Of a DNA stretch of 64,000 nucleotides, positions 34,149 through 43,055 are shown piece by piece. Source of the stretch: Ruminococcus sp. XPD3002 (GTDB taxonomy: Bacteria; Bacillota; Clostridia; Oscillospirales; Ruminococcaceae); NCBI GenBank assembly GCA_900119535.1, contig FPJT01000001.1, forward strand, positions 162,367-226,366, written 5' to 3'. A program made the translations under genes and the position numbers. The notes below the pieces were generated by a model. The model saw nothing but the letters and a program-made list of their open reading frames with translations, had not been told where the DNA came from and searched no databases. Every line of letters begins with the position of its first letter. The stretch's first letter is position 1.

Positions 34149-35693
34149 ATGGACGAACCAACCGTATTAAGAACCGCTCGTGTGGGCGGATTTGTAAAAG
34201 AGGACGTAATGACGTACCTCGATGAACTTAATTCAAAAATAGTTTCCCTTGAGGACGAACTGAAAAAAGCTCAGGAAGCTGGCGGAAACGGCCCTGCTGA
34301 CAATCACGAGCTTACAAAGTACAGAAATCAGGTGGATAACCTTCAGGAGAAGCTCAATGCTTCAAATAATGCCCTCAGACAGGCTAAGAAGGAAAACGAA
34401 GAACTCCAGAAGCAGATCGCTTCTCTTAAGGCAGGCGGTGCAGTTCCTGCACAGGGCAACGCTCAGATCAATGCCCAGACTGCTGCTGCTTTAGAGGCTG
34501 CTAAGAAGGAGATCGATTCACTCAGAAATCAGCTCAGAGCTGCTGAGCAGAAGAACGGCGGAAATGCTGTTAACCCACAGGCTGCTGTTGCTCTCGAGGC
34601 TGCTAAGAAAGAGATCGAAACTCTCAGAAATCAGGTCAAGGCTGCTGAGCAGAAGGCTGCAGCTGCTGAACAGAAACTCGCTTCTGCACCTGCTGGCGCA
34701 GGCGGAAATGCTGCTGACAGCGCTGAACTCGCTAAGGTCAAGCAGGAACTCGAAAAGCTCACAGGCGACCTTAAGGCTAAAACTGCTGAACTCGAGTCCA
34801 AGACCAGAGAGATCGCTGATAAGAACAGCAAGATAGACGAGCTTACAAAGGCTGGAAGCAATGCTGTTTCAGCTGAGGATCTTGCTAAGAAGGACGATGA
34901 GATCAAGGAGCTCAATGCTCAGATCGTCAAGCTCAAGGAAGAGGCAAGCAATCCTATCGCTCAGATGGGCGCTATGTTTGCTGAGGCTCAGAAGAACGTT
35001 AACCAGATCAAGCAGGCTGCTCAGGATGAGGCTGACAAGACTGTCAAGGATGCTCAGACCAAGGCTGAACAGATACTCAATGAATCAAATATCAAGGCTG
35101 AAAAGGCTATCAAGGATGCTAATGCTTCAGCTGAAAAGTGCATAAGCGATGCTAACAGGATCGCTAAGTCTACTGTTGACGACGCTAATACAAAGGCTGA
35201 CAAGATCAACGAAATGTCTTCAACTGTACGCAATATGCTCATGAACGAGATCGACAGCATCAATACAAAGTTCAGCGATATTACAAGTGCTATAAGCAAG
35301 CTCACAGGTCAGGCTTCTGACAGAATGAGCGAAGCACAGAATATAATCGGCGAAGCTCGCAAGGCTATCGGCGATAAGGAAAGCAATACAGTAAAGAGGG
35401 CTGAGGCTCCTGTTGCTGCTTTTGAAGCTGCAAAGGCTCCAACTGCTACACTTGATGATATCGGCGCTAAGAAGGTTGAATCCAAGAACAGCGATCCTTT
35501 TGCTGATGTTGCTTCAAGCTCATTCGGCGGTTATAACAATAACCACAGCAATAATAACAACAGTTCAAGACCTGCAAACAGCTCTGCTCCACAGCAGGAA
35601 CAGAAGAAGAAGAGCGCAAACTTCAATTTTGATATGGCTGAACTGCTTAAGGCTGCTGAGGAAGAGGCTGCTAACAACCCCGAGGAGAACTGA
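34149..35693 (+). CDS. DivIVA-like long coiled-coil protein
   Basis: 514 residues. The N-terminus GGFVKEDVMTYLDELNSKI resembles the membrane-targeting start of DivIVA/GpsB proteins, followed by about 380 residues of Ala/Lys/Glu/Gln coiled coil with internal near-repeats (EAAKKEIDSLRNQ and EAAKKEIETLRNQ). An Asn/Ser-rich linker (about 455-480) leads to a short conserved-looking end FNFDMAELLKAAEEEA. No signal peptide or membrane helix. Being next to ftsZ, it probably has a role in division or pole organisation, but this is inference. Start: ATG at 34149 with GGAG 6 nt upstream; the ATG at 34137 overlaps that site. Codon use is strongly biased, suggesting high expression. Confidence 0.7.
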   Translation: MDEPTVLRTARVGGFVKEDVMTYLDELNSKIVSLEDELKKAQEAGGNGPADNHELTKYRNQVDNLQEKLNASNNALRQAKKENEELQKQIASLKAGGAVPAQGNAQINAQTAAALEAAKKEIDSLRNQLRAAEQKNGGNAVNPQAAVALEAAKKEIETLRNQVKAAEQKAAAAEQKLASAPAGAGGNAADSAELAKVKQELEKLTGDLKAKTAELESKTREIADKNSKIDELTKAGSNAVSAEDLAKKDDEIKELNAQIVKLKEEASNPIAQMGAMFAEAQKNVNQIKQAAQDEADKTVKDAQTKAEQILNESNIKAEKAIKDANASAEKCISDANRIAKSTVDDANTKADKINEMSSTVRNMLMNEIDSINTKFSDITSAISKLTGQASDRMSEAQNIIGEARKAIGDKESNTVKRAEAPVAAFEAAKAPTATLDDIGAKKVESKNSDPFADVASSSFGGYNNNHSNNNNSSRPANSSAPQQEQKKKSANFNFDMAELLKAAEEEAANNPEEN

Positions 35694-35718
35694 TCTTCTC
35701 ATCTGAAAACGATTTTTT

Positions 35719-35750
35719 CCTGCGGTCCGTGTATTTATCCGGACCGCGGG
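35719..35750. terminator. hairpin after the coiled-coil gene, possible terminator
   Basis: 11-bp stem (35719-35729 with 35740-35750, one G-T pair). The T run lies before, not after, the hairpin on plus, so it may be a weak terminator or an RNA stabiliser. Confidence 0.4.
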
Positions 35751-35825
35751 AATAATAATTCTGATGCCGTCTTGTCGGTACATCGGTCATACTTGAACAC
35801 TGTTACTGAATGTTGGGTGGATATC

Positions 35826-36410
35826 TTGCTGGATTCTGATTTTGATCTGATTGATTTTCGCGGGACCTCGGATGAGGAACTTGCAGTTATGGCAAAGTCC
35901 GATAAATCAGCGGCAAATGCCGTTGCACTGCGTTTCCTGCGCCTGATCTGCATTAAAGCCGAGCTTTATGCGGGTTCTGATATCGACAGCGACGATCTGC
36001 GTCAGGAAGGTCTTCTCGGACTTCTAAGCGCGATCGCTTCGTTCGATCCTTCAAGAGGTGTTAAGTTTTCTACGTTTGCAGAGACTTGTATCGTAAACAG
36101 GATGTTTTCTTTCCTTTCAAAAGCAAGAAAGACAAGCTCCGAAAGCCTTGATGACGCTATCAAGGAACAGCTTTCAGAGGATGAGACTCCCGAAAGTATC
36201 TACATCAATAAGGAATTCTATTCGGAGTTTTTCAAGTATATTGCATCCGTGCTTTCTGAAAAGGAACTAAAGGTGTTCAATATGTGCATACAGGGCAGTT
36301 CGTATAAGGAAGTTGCCGAGAAACTCGGTATGTCTGTTAAGGCAGTGGATAACGCCATGCAGCGTGCCAGACGTAAGATACGGGACCTTCCGGAAGAATT
36401 GCAATTATGA
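35826..36410 (+). CDS. sigma-70 family factor, SigH (Spo0H)-like
   Basis: About 194 residues. Region 2 (DLRQEGLLGLLSAIASFDPSRG, KFSTFAETCIVNRM) and region 4 (LSEKELKVFNMCIQG, GMSVKAVDNAMQRARRKI) align with Bacillus SigH, the early-sporulation and transition-phase factor, including the VKAVDNAMQR type helix. Start is uncertain: no ATG is available; TTG at 35826 with GGGTGG 5 nt upstream is my choice, with GTG at 35817 and TTG at 35772 as alternatives. No anti-sigma gene is adjacent. Confidence 0.8.
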   Translation: MLDSDFDLIDFRGTSDEELAVMAKSDKSAANAVALRFLRLICIKAELYAGSDIDSDDLRQEGLLGLLSAIASFDPSRGVKFSTFAETCIVNRMFSFLSKARKTSSESLDDAIKEQLSEDETPESIYINKEFYSEFFKYIASVLSEKELKVFNMCIQGSSYKEVAEKLGMSVKAVDNAMQRARRKIRDLPEELQL

Positions 36411-36417
36411 CCGCATA

Positions 36418-36486
36418 GCTTAAATCCAGAGCGTTGTTTATCAAAGGTGCAGGTGAAAGTCCTGCCGTGGTCCAAATATTTTAAGC
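36418..36486 (+). ncRNA. candidate structured leader of the zinc-ribbon gene
   Basis: A closing stem GCTTAAAT/ATTTTAAGC (36418-36425 with 36478-36486, one bulge) encloses about 52 nt with an inner hairpin GCAGG/CCTGC and 7-nt loop TGAAAGT (36449-36465). The closing stem ends directly at the GAGG ribosome site (36487-36490) of the next gene, so folding could control translation. The stretch GGTGAAAGTCC recalls part of the cobalamin riboswitch core, but the other core boxes are missing. Confidence 0.45.
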
Positions 36487-36498
36487 GAGGTATGTAAA

Positions 36499-36774
36499 AT
36501 GTACGAAGACAAGACATTAGTCTGCAAGGAGTGCGGAAACGAGTTCGTTTTCACAGCAGGCGAACAGGAGTTTTATGCAGAGAGAGGCTTCACAAACGAG
36601 CCGCAGAGATGCAAGGCTTGCCGTGATGCAAGAAAGAATGCAGGCAGACCGGAGAGAGTTATGTATACTGCTACATGCGCTACATGCGGTGCTGAGGCTA
36701 AGGTTCCTTTTGAACCAAAGGAAGGCCGTCCTGTATACTGCAGCGAATGTTTCGCAAAGCTCAACGCAGAATAA
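36499..36774 (+). CDS. small zinc-ribbon protein
   Basis: 91 residues with four CxxC pairs: CKEC (9-12), CKAC (38-41), CATC (60-63) and CSEC (81-84), enough for two zinc ribbons. It resembles the probable zinc-binding family common in Clostridia, whose members have no firmly known role. The middle is a short basic stretch. GAGG with 8 nt spacing precedes the ATG, just after the structured leader. Monocistronic, closed by a terminator. Confidence 0.8.
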   Translation: MYEDKTLVCKECGNEFVFTAGEQEFYAERGFTNEPQRCKACRDARKNAGRPERVMYTATCATCGAEAKVPFEPKEGRPVYCSECFAKLNAE

Positions 36775-36791
36775 TTTCTGATGATCCATCG

Positions 36792-36820
36792 GCACAGCCT
36801 CGGCTGTGCTTTGGGTTTTT
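36792..36820 (+). terminator. terminator after the zinc-ribbon gene
   Basis: 7-bp stem GCACAGC/GCTGTGC around a CTCG tetraloop (36792-36809), followed by TTTGGGTTTTT. Confidence 0.8.
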
Positions 36821-36874
36821 ATAGAGAATGATGAATAATCATTTAAAAAGTTAAATGTGAAAGGAAGATGTATC

Positions 36875-37081
36875 ATGCAGATCACAAAGGATACTATCAT
36901 TGGCGATATCCTTGATGCTGATTTTGACGTTGCCCCCTATTTCTTAGAGATCGGTATGCATTGTCTCGGCTGCCCCGCTTCAAGAGGAGAGACCATTGAA
37001 GAAGCGTGTGCTGTTCACGGTAATGATCCTGAGCAGTTAGTAGCTAAACTCAACGCTCATTTTGCTGCAAAGGCTAACTGA
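36875..37081 (+). CDS. DUF1858 domain protein
   Basis: 68 residues. TKDTIIGDILDADFDVAPYF, then HCLGCPAS with a CxxC pair, matches DUF1858, a small helical domain also found at the N-terminus of the iron-sulfur repair protein ScdA and in hybrid-cluster-related proteins. A redox or metal role is possible but not shown. Start: ATG at 36875 with AAAGGAAG upstream; a GTG at 36857 lies before the ribosome site and is unlikely. Confidence 0.85.
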   Translation: MQITKDTIIGDILDADFDVAPYFLEIGMHCLGCPASRGETIEEACAVHGNDPEQLVAKLNAHFAAKAN

Positions 37082-37134
37082 CGCTGTGCAGCTTTCTCCG
37101 ATATTGCTTCGGAGTATATTATGAAGGCTTTTCG

Positions 37135-37166
37135 GCGTGTCGGAGCTTCGACACGCTTATTTTTTA
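37135..37166 (+). terminator. terminator after the DUF1858 gene
   Basis: 8-bp stem GCGTGTCG/CGACACGC (37135-37142, 37149-37156), then TTATTTTTTA. A smaller hairpin, CTCCG/CGGAG, lies just before it (37096-37114). Confidence 0.85.
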
Positions 37167-37206
37167 GGGTGAGCCGCCTCGCTGCTCATTCGGAACGGAG
37201 TGGATC

Positions 37207-38652
37207 ATGATAGATAACAGACTGAAAAAGTGTGCAGAGCTTGTAAGAGGAGAAGGCGTAGTCTGCGATGTTGGTACAGATCACGCCTATCTCGCTGCCG
37301 AACTCATTACCTCAGGCAAGTGCAGCCGTGTTATAGCCTCGGATGTCAGGGAGGGACCTCTCGAATCCGCGCGCAAGACCGTTGAAAAGTACGGTATCTC
37401 AGATAAGGTGGAGCTTGTCCTGTCCGACGGACTTCAGAATATCGATACCGACGGCGTATCGGATATCGTTATTGCAGGTATGGGCGGAGAGACTATTGCT
37501 AAGATAATCGGCGAATCGGATCGTGATTTCGAGAACGTAAGACTGATACTCCAGCCCATGACAAAGGCGGAATTACTGCGAAAGAAGCTCTACGAGTACC
37601 AGTTTGAGATAGTCGGAGAGTATGCAGTCGAGGACGGTGACAAACTTTACGTTGTTATGGTTGCGGAGGAGTCGGGAGACTGGCGTACTCTTACTGAGGC
37701 GGAGTCGCTTTACGGCTTTTTCGACGAGGATGATCCGCTTGGAGAAAAGTACCGCAAGCGTGAATCACAGCGCCTTGAAAAGGTGAGTGAGTCCCTTGAA
37801 TCGGCAGGAAATGCGGAGGCCGCACAGCATTATGCTGCCCTTGCGTACAAAATGGATAAGGGTACGGAGATAGTCCGCATAAGCGACGTTTACAGCTATC
37901 TTGACTCGATTTACCCGTTCTCAACTCAGGATAGCTGGGACAACTCGGGACTTCTGATCGAGAATTATGATATGGAGTGCAGCAAGGTCGTGCTCTCGCT
38001 TGATATAACAAACAGGGTAGTTACCGAGGCATCGGAGAAAGGTGCAGAGCTTGTAATATCGCATCATCCCGTTATTTTTGATCCGCTTAAAAAGATCACG
38101 AGAAACAGTCCCGTTTTCGGACTTGTTGAGAGCGGTATCGCAGCTATCTGTATGCATACGAACCTCGATATATGCGACGGCGGCACCAATGGCGTTATTC
38201 TTGACAGGCTCCTTGAAAAGTACGGCATATCGGGCGAACCTGAGCCATTTGAGGAGCTTGGTGACGGAAGACACTACGGCTGGATAATCAACCTTTCCGA
38301 GCCTGTAAAGACTACCGAATTCGCCGAGGAACTTAAAAAACTTTTCGGCTGCGAGTACGTCCGTATGAGCAAACGCCGCATGAAGATTTCAAGGATCGCA
38401 TTCTGTTCCGGTTCGGGAGGTTCAATGCTTGAATTAGCGATAGCTAAAAATTGCGACGGTTATATCACAGGTGACGTGAAGCATGATGTGTGGATAGATG
38501 CGAACAACTCACATATCGCACTTTTTGACTGCGGACACTTCCACACCGAGAACATTGTACTCACCGAACTCAGACGAGTGCTTGAAAAGAAGTTCCCGCA
38601 GCTTGATATCGAGATAGCGGATCATTCAACTGATCCCGTTCAGTACATATGA
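37207..38652 (+). CDS. TrmK tRNA methyltransferase fused to NIF3-like protein
   Basis: 481 residues with two families in one frame. Residues 1-220 are TrmK, which methylates N1 of A22 in tRNA: CDVGTDHAYLAAEL (SAM loop), IVIAGMGGETIAKI and LILQPMTKAE. Residues 225-481 are a NIF3/DUF34 dinuclear-metal protein: SWDNSGLL, ISHHPVIF with His286/287, MHTNLDICDGG, ITGDVKHD and CGHFHTE. In Bacillus these are neighbouring genes (trmK and yqfO), so here they are fused. The NIF3 part is the short form without the middle insert of YqfO. No internal stop, and no ribosome site at the junction was noticed. The next gene starts 8 bp downstream. Confidence 0.9.
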   Translation: MIDNRLKKCAELVRGEGVVCDVGTDHAYLAAELITSGKCSRVIASDVREGPLESARKTVEKYGISDKVELVLSDGLQNIDTDGVSDIVIAGMGGETIAKIIGESDRDFENVRLILQPMTKAELLRKKLYEYQFEIVGEYAVEDGDKLYVVMVAEESGDWRTLTEAESLYGFFDEDDPLGEKYRKRESQRLEKVSESLESAGNAEAAQHYAALAYKMDKGTEIVRISDVYSYLDSIYPFSTQDSWDNSGLLIENYDMECSKVVLSLDITNRVVTEASEKGAELVISHHPVIFDPLKKITRNSPVFGLVESGIAAICMHTNLDICDGGTNGVILDRLLEKYGISGEPEPFEELGDGRHYGWIINLSEPVKTTEFAEELKKLFGCEYVRMSKRRMKISRIAFCSGSGGSMLELAIAKNCDGYITGDVKHDVWIDANNSHIALFDCGHFHTENIVLTELRRVLEKKFPQLDIEIADHSTDPVQYI

Positions 38653-38660
38653 GGTGAAAC

Positions 38661-39485
38661 ATGAGCGTGTATATGTGTCCTGTGTGCGGAAGATCCCTTG
38701 AAATGGCGGAAAGAAGCTATGTCTGCGGGAATCGTCACTGCTTTGACCTTGCCCGCAGCGGTTACGTGAACCTGCTTATATCAAAGCATACCGCGAAGAC
38801 AGTTCACGGGGACAATAAACTCATGGTGCAGGCAAGACGTGATTTCCTCGATAAGGGTTACTACTCGCCCCTTTGTGATAAGCTGTGCGAAACGGTGGTC
38901 CGGTACAGCAAAAACGATAATATTTTACTGGACGCAGGATGCGGTGAAGGATATTACACTTCAGCTGTGAAAGCAAGTCTTGATAAGTCCGATATTGCTG
39001 CTGAGATATACGGCATCGACATATCAAAGACTGCTGTGGACTACGCTGCAAAGCGTGACAAGTCCATACATTACGCCGCTGCAAGTGTGTTCCATATACC
39101 TGTTGCGGACTGTTCCTGCGATATGCTGATCACACTGTTTGCGCCCTACTGCGGAGAGGAGTTCGCAAGAGTCCTGAAAAAGGACGGCATCATGATAATG
39201 GCGATACCCTCCGAGGATCACCTTTGGGAACTGAAACAGGCTATTTATGACACTCCATATAAAAATGAAGTAAAGCCGTATGAACTGGAAGGCTTCGAGT
39301 TCCTTAACAGCGAACGCATTACCTTTACCATGCAGCTTGACTCAGCGGAGGATATACAGAGCCTTTTCTCAATGACTCCATATTACTACAAGACGGGAAA
39401 GACTGAACAGGAGCGACTGTGTGCCCTTAACAAACTGGAAACTAAAGCAGACTTTGAACTTCTGACTTATCGCAAGAAAGGGTGA
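38661..39485 (+). CDS. 23S rRNA (guanine-N1)-methyltransferase, RlmA-like
   Basis: 274 residues. An N-terminal zinc site (CPVCGRSL, YVCGNRHCFD) comes before a class I methyltransferase fold with DAGCGEGYYTS. The stretch DLARSGYVNLL is typical of RlmA(I)/RlmA(II), which methylate G745 or G748 in 23S rRNA; the second affects macrolide sensitivity. The exact target cannot be decided here. It follows the TrmK-NIF3 gene by 8 bp. Confidence 0.88.
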   Translation: MSVYMCPVCGRSLEMAERSYVCGNRHCFDLARSGYVNLLISKHTAKTVHGDNKLMVQARRDFLDKGYYSPLCDKLCETVVRYSKNDNILLDAGCGEGYYTSAVKASLDKSDIAAEIYGIDISKTAVDYAAKRDKSIHYAAASVFHIPVADCSCDMLITLFAPYCGEEFARVLKKDGIMIMAIPSEDHLWELKQAIYDTPYKNEVKPYELEGFEFLNSERITFTMQLDSAEDIQSLFSMTPYYYKTGKTEQERLCALNKLETKADFELLTYRKKG

Positions 39486-39490
39486 GTTAT

Positions 39491-40369
39491 GTGAAAAAGC
39501 ACTTGTCATTTATTGCAGCACTTATTTTATCGCTGATCGTTGTGTACTGCTGTGCTGTCCCTGCTTCGGCTGATATGGGACCTAAACCGAGCATCGAGCT
39601 TCACCTTGAAAATCCTCCTGATGGCGAATATTACGTTGATATCCTGTATGAAGGCGCTCGGGGTTACTGTTTTCTGGATGAGAAGGAATGTGCTGAAAGA
39701 GGCCTTAATTATGAAATGGTACAGGTTCTTAAGAACTTTGATCTTAACGGGCAAAGACCTCGCTTTGGCGGAGCTAACAGCGGAGACAACACTATCAACA
39801 AACCTGCTGCAGTTTATGAGTTTACCTACGATGTGCCGTCGAGATTCCGCATAATATTGGTTACGGAGGACCTGCGTACTATCGTAAGTCCCGAGATAGA
39901 GCCATATAGCTATAATTCCGTCATTACTTTTGACATTGCAAAAATGGGTACAGACAAGGAGAAGCATGCAGTCCGTGAAGAAATGGGCAGAACTGTCCGC
40001 AAGACCGTCAAAGTTTTTCTGGTGACTCTGGCTATCACGCTGTTTATTGAGTGGATAGTCTTTTTATGCCATAAGATCAGCTTTGAACCGCAACACAATG
40101 CACTTGTATTTTTTCTTGTCAATTTACTGACGCAGATAATGCTCTATATTACGTTGATTATAGCTTATCAAGCGGAAATAAGCTTCTTCCGTTCGATGTT
40201 CGTTATCGAAATAGTCATAATAATTGTTGAGGTGGCTCTGCTTCGCCGATTCTTGAAAGATGTCGATAAAACACGAGTCGGAAGTGCGACGGTAACTGCG
40301 AATATAGTCAGTGCGCTGCTAAGTCTTCCTGTGTGGTTTGTGATAGAATTTGCAAAGCTTCTGCACTGA
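39491..40369 (+). CDS. membrane protein of unknown function
   Basis: 292 residues: signal peptide ending PASA near residue 27, an extracytoplasmic domain of about 140 residues, then four membrane helices (about 175-290). I do not recognise the family. The extracellular start DMGPKPSIELHLENPPDGEYYVDIL suggests a small beta domain. Start: GTG at 39491 with AAAGGGTGAG upstream; the GTG at 39482 falls inside that ribosome site. Confidence 0.7.
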   Translation: MKKHLSFIAALILSLIVVYCCAVPASADMGPKPSIELHLENPPDGEYYVDILYEGARGYCFLDEKECAERGLNYEMVQVLKNFDLNGQRPRFGGANSGDNTINKPAAVYEFTYDVPSRFRIILVTEDLRTIVSPEIEPYSYNSVITFDIAKMGTDKEKHAVREEMGRTVRKTVKVFLVTLAITLFIEWIVFLCHKISFEPQHNALVFFLVNLLTQIMLYITLIIAYQAEISFFRSMFVIEIVIIIVEVALLRRFLKDVDKTRVGSATVTANIVSALLSLPVWFVIEFAKLLH

Positions 40370-40388
40370 CGGGAAAAGGAGATATCAA

Positions 40389-41288
40389 ATGAAGATACTG
40401 GTCACAGGCGGTACAGTTTTTGCGAGCAGATTTACTGCGGAGTACTTTGTCGGCAAGGGACACGAGGTTTATGTACTGAACCGAGGAAGCCGTCCACAGT
40501 CCGAGGGAGTCCGCCATATCTGCGCCGACCGCTTCTCCATTGGAAATGAACTGAAAAGCATCAGATTTGACGCTGTTCTGGACGTAACTTCCTACAATGA
40601 GAATGATGTCCGAACGCTTCACGAAGCTCTTGGTGAGTTCGGGGACTACATTTTTGTAAGTTCCAGTGCAGTTTATCCCGAGACGCTTCCGCAGCCTTTC
40701 CGCGAAGATATGAAGTGCGGTCCGAACTCCATATGGGGCGGTTACGGTACAAATAAGCTGGCTGCTGAAAACTACCTGAGAACCAATGTACCTCATGCCT
40801 ATATTCTGCGTCCGCCCTATCTCTACGGACCTATGAACAACCTCTATCGTGAGGCATTTGTGTTTGAGTGCGCCGAGGAGGACAGACCGTTCTATCTACC
40901 GAAAAACGGTCAAATGCAGCTTCAGTTCTTCCACATCCGTGACCTCTGCCGCTTTATGGAACTGCTCCTTGAAAAGCAACCTCAGCAGCACATTTTCAAC
41001 GTCGGCAACGAGGAAAGCATAGACGTCCGCAGCTGGGTTGAAGTGTGCTACGGTACACTTGGAAAAACTCCCGAACTTCGGTATGTGACTGATGATATCC
41101 CGCAGCGGAGCTACTTCCCGTTTTATGACTACGAGTACAAGCTGGACGTATCAGAGCAGATGAAGCTCATGCCTGATACGGTACCCTTTGATACAGGTAT
41201 TGCGGAGTCGTATGAGTGGTACGCTAATAATCGTGAACTTATCGTCCGCAAGCCGCTTAACGAATTTATAAGCAAAAACTTCAAGTAA
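40389..41288 (+). CDS. NAD(P)-dependent epimerase/dehydratase family protein
   Basis: 299 residues of the extended SDR superfamily. Rossmann start MKILVTGGTVFASRFTAEYF, then DAVLDVTSYNENDV, a Ser/Tyr region SSSAVYPET and NKLAAENYL with the catalytic-type lysine. It resembles atypical sugar-nucleotide reductase/epimerase proteins related to CSP41; no substrate can be named. Start ATG at 40389 with AAAGGAG; the longer frame overlaps the preceding gene. Confidence 0.82.
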   Translation: MKILVTGGTVFASRFTAEYFVGKGHEVYVLNRGSRPQSEGVRHICADRFSIGNELKSIRFDAVLDVTSYNENDVRTLHEALGEFGDYIFVSSSAVYPETLPQPFREDMKCGPNSIWGGYGTNKLAAENYLRTNVPHAYILRPPYLYGPMNNLYREAFVFECAEEDRPFYLPKNGQMQLQFFHIRDLCRFMELLLEKQPQQHIFNVGNEESIDVRSWVEVCYGTLGKTPELRYVTDDIPQRSYFPFYDYEYKLDVSEQMKLMPDTVPFDTGIAESYEWYANNRELIVRKPLNEFISKNFK

Positions 41289-41300
41289 AGGAATGATCTT

Positions 41301-43055
41301 ATGGCTCTTGACGGAGCATTTCTCTATACAATAAAAACCGAACTTATGCCGCTTATAGGTGCGAGAGTCGAGAAGATACACCAGCCCTCACGAGAGGAGA
41401 TAATCATATCCCTACGCACTAAGCAGGGCGGCAAAAAGCTGTTCATATCGGCAAATGCAGGCAGTGCGAGAGTACATATGACAGAGAAGGCTGTGGATAA
41501 TCCCCAGACTCCGCCTATGTTCTGTATGCTGCTGAGAAAGCACCTTGGCAGCGGTAAACTCATCGATGTGCGTCAGGACGGTCTTGAACGTATACTGTTC
41601 CTTGACTTTGAATGCGTGAACGAACTCGGTGACGTAGTTACAGTAACTCTTGCCTGCGAGATAATGGGACGCTGTTCTAACCTCATCATTATAGGGAATG
41701 ACGGACATGTTATCGACAGCATCAAGCGTGTCGGTGAGGATATGTCCCGTGAGAGAATGGTCCTTCCGGGAATGAAGTACACCATGCCGCCCCGTGATGA
41801 CAGACTGAGTTTTCTAACTGCAACACCTCAGGAGATAACTGACCGACTGAGAGCTGTAGGCGGAACGGAGCTTTCAAAGGCGCTTATTCGCGTGTTCGAG
41901 GGTATTTCTCCTGTTCTTGCAAGAGAGTGGAGCTTCTTCGCAGGACGAGGTGCTCACCTTGAAAGCGATACCATAGACGGCGACCAGCTGGACAGACTGC
42001 TCTTTGCCATAAAGCGTACAAAGGAGCAGCTCCTTGAAAACGACTGCTGTTTCTCGGTAGTTATGGATAAGGAAGGTATGCTGAAGGATTTCTCCTTCAT
42101 ACGCCTTTCCCAGTTCGGTACGCTGATGTATACCAAGGAGCTTACGGGGGCATCCGAGCTTCTTGACTACTTCTACTACGAGCGTGACCGTGCTGCACGT
42201 ACCAAGCAGAGGGCAAACGACCTGTTCAAGCTGCTTGTGAACCTTACCGAACGTACTTCACGCCGTATCGGCAATCAGCGTGAGGAGCTTTCTGCCTGTG
42301 CGGAAAAGGACAGATACAAGCTCTGCGGAGACATTATATCGGCAAATATGTACCGCATAAACAAGGGGGACAGCACCGCAGTTCTCGAAAATTTCTACGA
42401 TGAGAACTGTCCCACAGTGGAGATAGCTCTTGATGTGAGAAAGACTCCGTCCCAGAACGCACAGCACTACTACAGCGAGTACAAGAAGTGCGTAACTGCC
42501 GAGACTATGCTTGCTCAGCAGATAGAAAAGGGCGAGGAGGAACTACAGTACCTGGACAGTGTTTTCGATGCACTTACCCGTGCGTCTTCCGAGAATGATA
42601 TCTCACAGCTCCGTCTTGAACTCAGCGAACAGGGTTATATCAGGTCGGGCGGCAGCAAGAACAAGCCTCCAAAGGCGCTTCCGCCAATAGAGTACAGGTC
42701 CAGTGACGGTTTCAGCATATATGTTGGACGGAATAATTACCAGAATGACCGCCTGAGCCTTAAAATGGCGGAAAAGACTGATATGTGGCTCCATACCCAG
42801 ACTATTACGGGTTCCCACGTTATCATAGCTGCAAACGGCGCAGAAATACCTGACAGGACCATAGAGGAGGCTGCGATCATCGCCGCAGTCAACAGCAGGG
42901 GACGGGGTTCAAACTTAGTACCTGTGGATTACTGCCTTGCAAGGTACGTTAAGAAGCCTTCAGGCGCAAAGCCCGGAAAGGTCATATTCAGTAACTATCA
43001 GACTGCCTTTGTGAAGCCTGATACAGAGCTTGAAGAACGTCTGAGGGTAAAGTGA
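41301..43055 (+). CDS. rqcH: RqcH, ribosome-associated quality control (NFACT) protein
   Basis: 584 residues: NFACT-N domain starting MALDGAFLYTIKTEL, a helix-hairpin-helix and coiled-coil middle (about 290-430), and the NFACT-R domain near 450-560 with FSIYVGRNNYQNDRLSLK and DMWLHTQTITGSHVII. RqcH is the bacterial Rqc2/NEMF homologue that adds alanine tails to peptides stuck on 50S subunits; older annotations call it fibronectin-binding protein. The stop overlaps the next start (TGATG). Confidence 0.93.
   Translation: MALDGAFLYTIKTELMPLIGARVEKIHQPSREEIIISLRTKQGGKKLFISANAGSARVHMTEKAVDNPQTPPMFCMLLRKHLGSGKLIDVRQDGLERILFLDFECVNELGDVVTVTLACEIMGRCSNLIIIGNDGHVIDSIKRVGEDMSRERMVLPGMKYTMPPRDDRLSFLTATPQEITDRLRAVGGTELSKALIRVFEGISPVLAREWSFFAGRGAHLESDTIDGDQLDRLLFAIKRTKEQLLENDCCFSVVMDKEGMLKDFSFIRLSQFGTLMYTKELTGASELLDYFYYERDRAARTKQRANDLFKLLVNLTERTSRRIGNQREELSACAEKDRYKLCGDIISANMYRINKGDSTAVLENFYDENCPTVEIALDVRKTPSQNAQHYYSEYKKCVTAETMLAQQIEKGEEELQYLDSVFDALTRASSENDISQLRLELSEQGYIRSGGSKNKPPKALPPIEYRSSDGFSIYVGRNNYQNDRLSLKMAEKTDMWLHTQTITGSHVIIAANGAEIPDRTIEEAAIIAAVNSRGRGSNLVPVDYCLARYVKKPSGAKPGKVIFSNYQTAFVKPDTELEERLRVK

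Noticed and set aside
36440..36480. tRNA, group II intron domain V or complete cobalamin riboswitch at GGTGAAAGTCC
   Set aside because: The inner hairpin looks like a T-arm, but there is no anticodon arm and 12 nt separate it from the closing stem. Domain V lacks its lower helix. Most cobalamin core boxes are missing.
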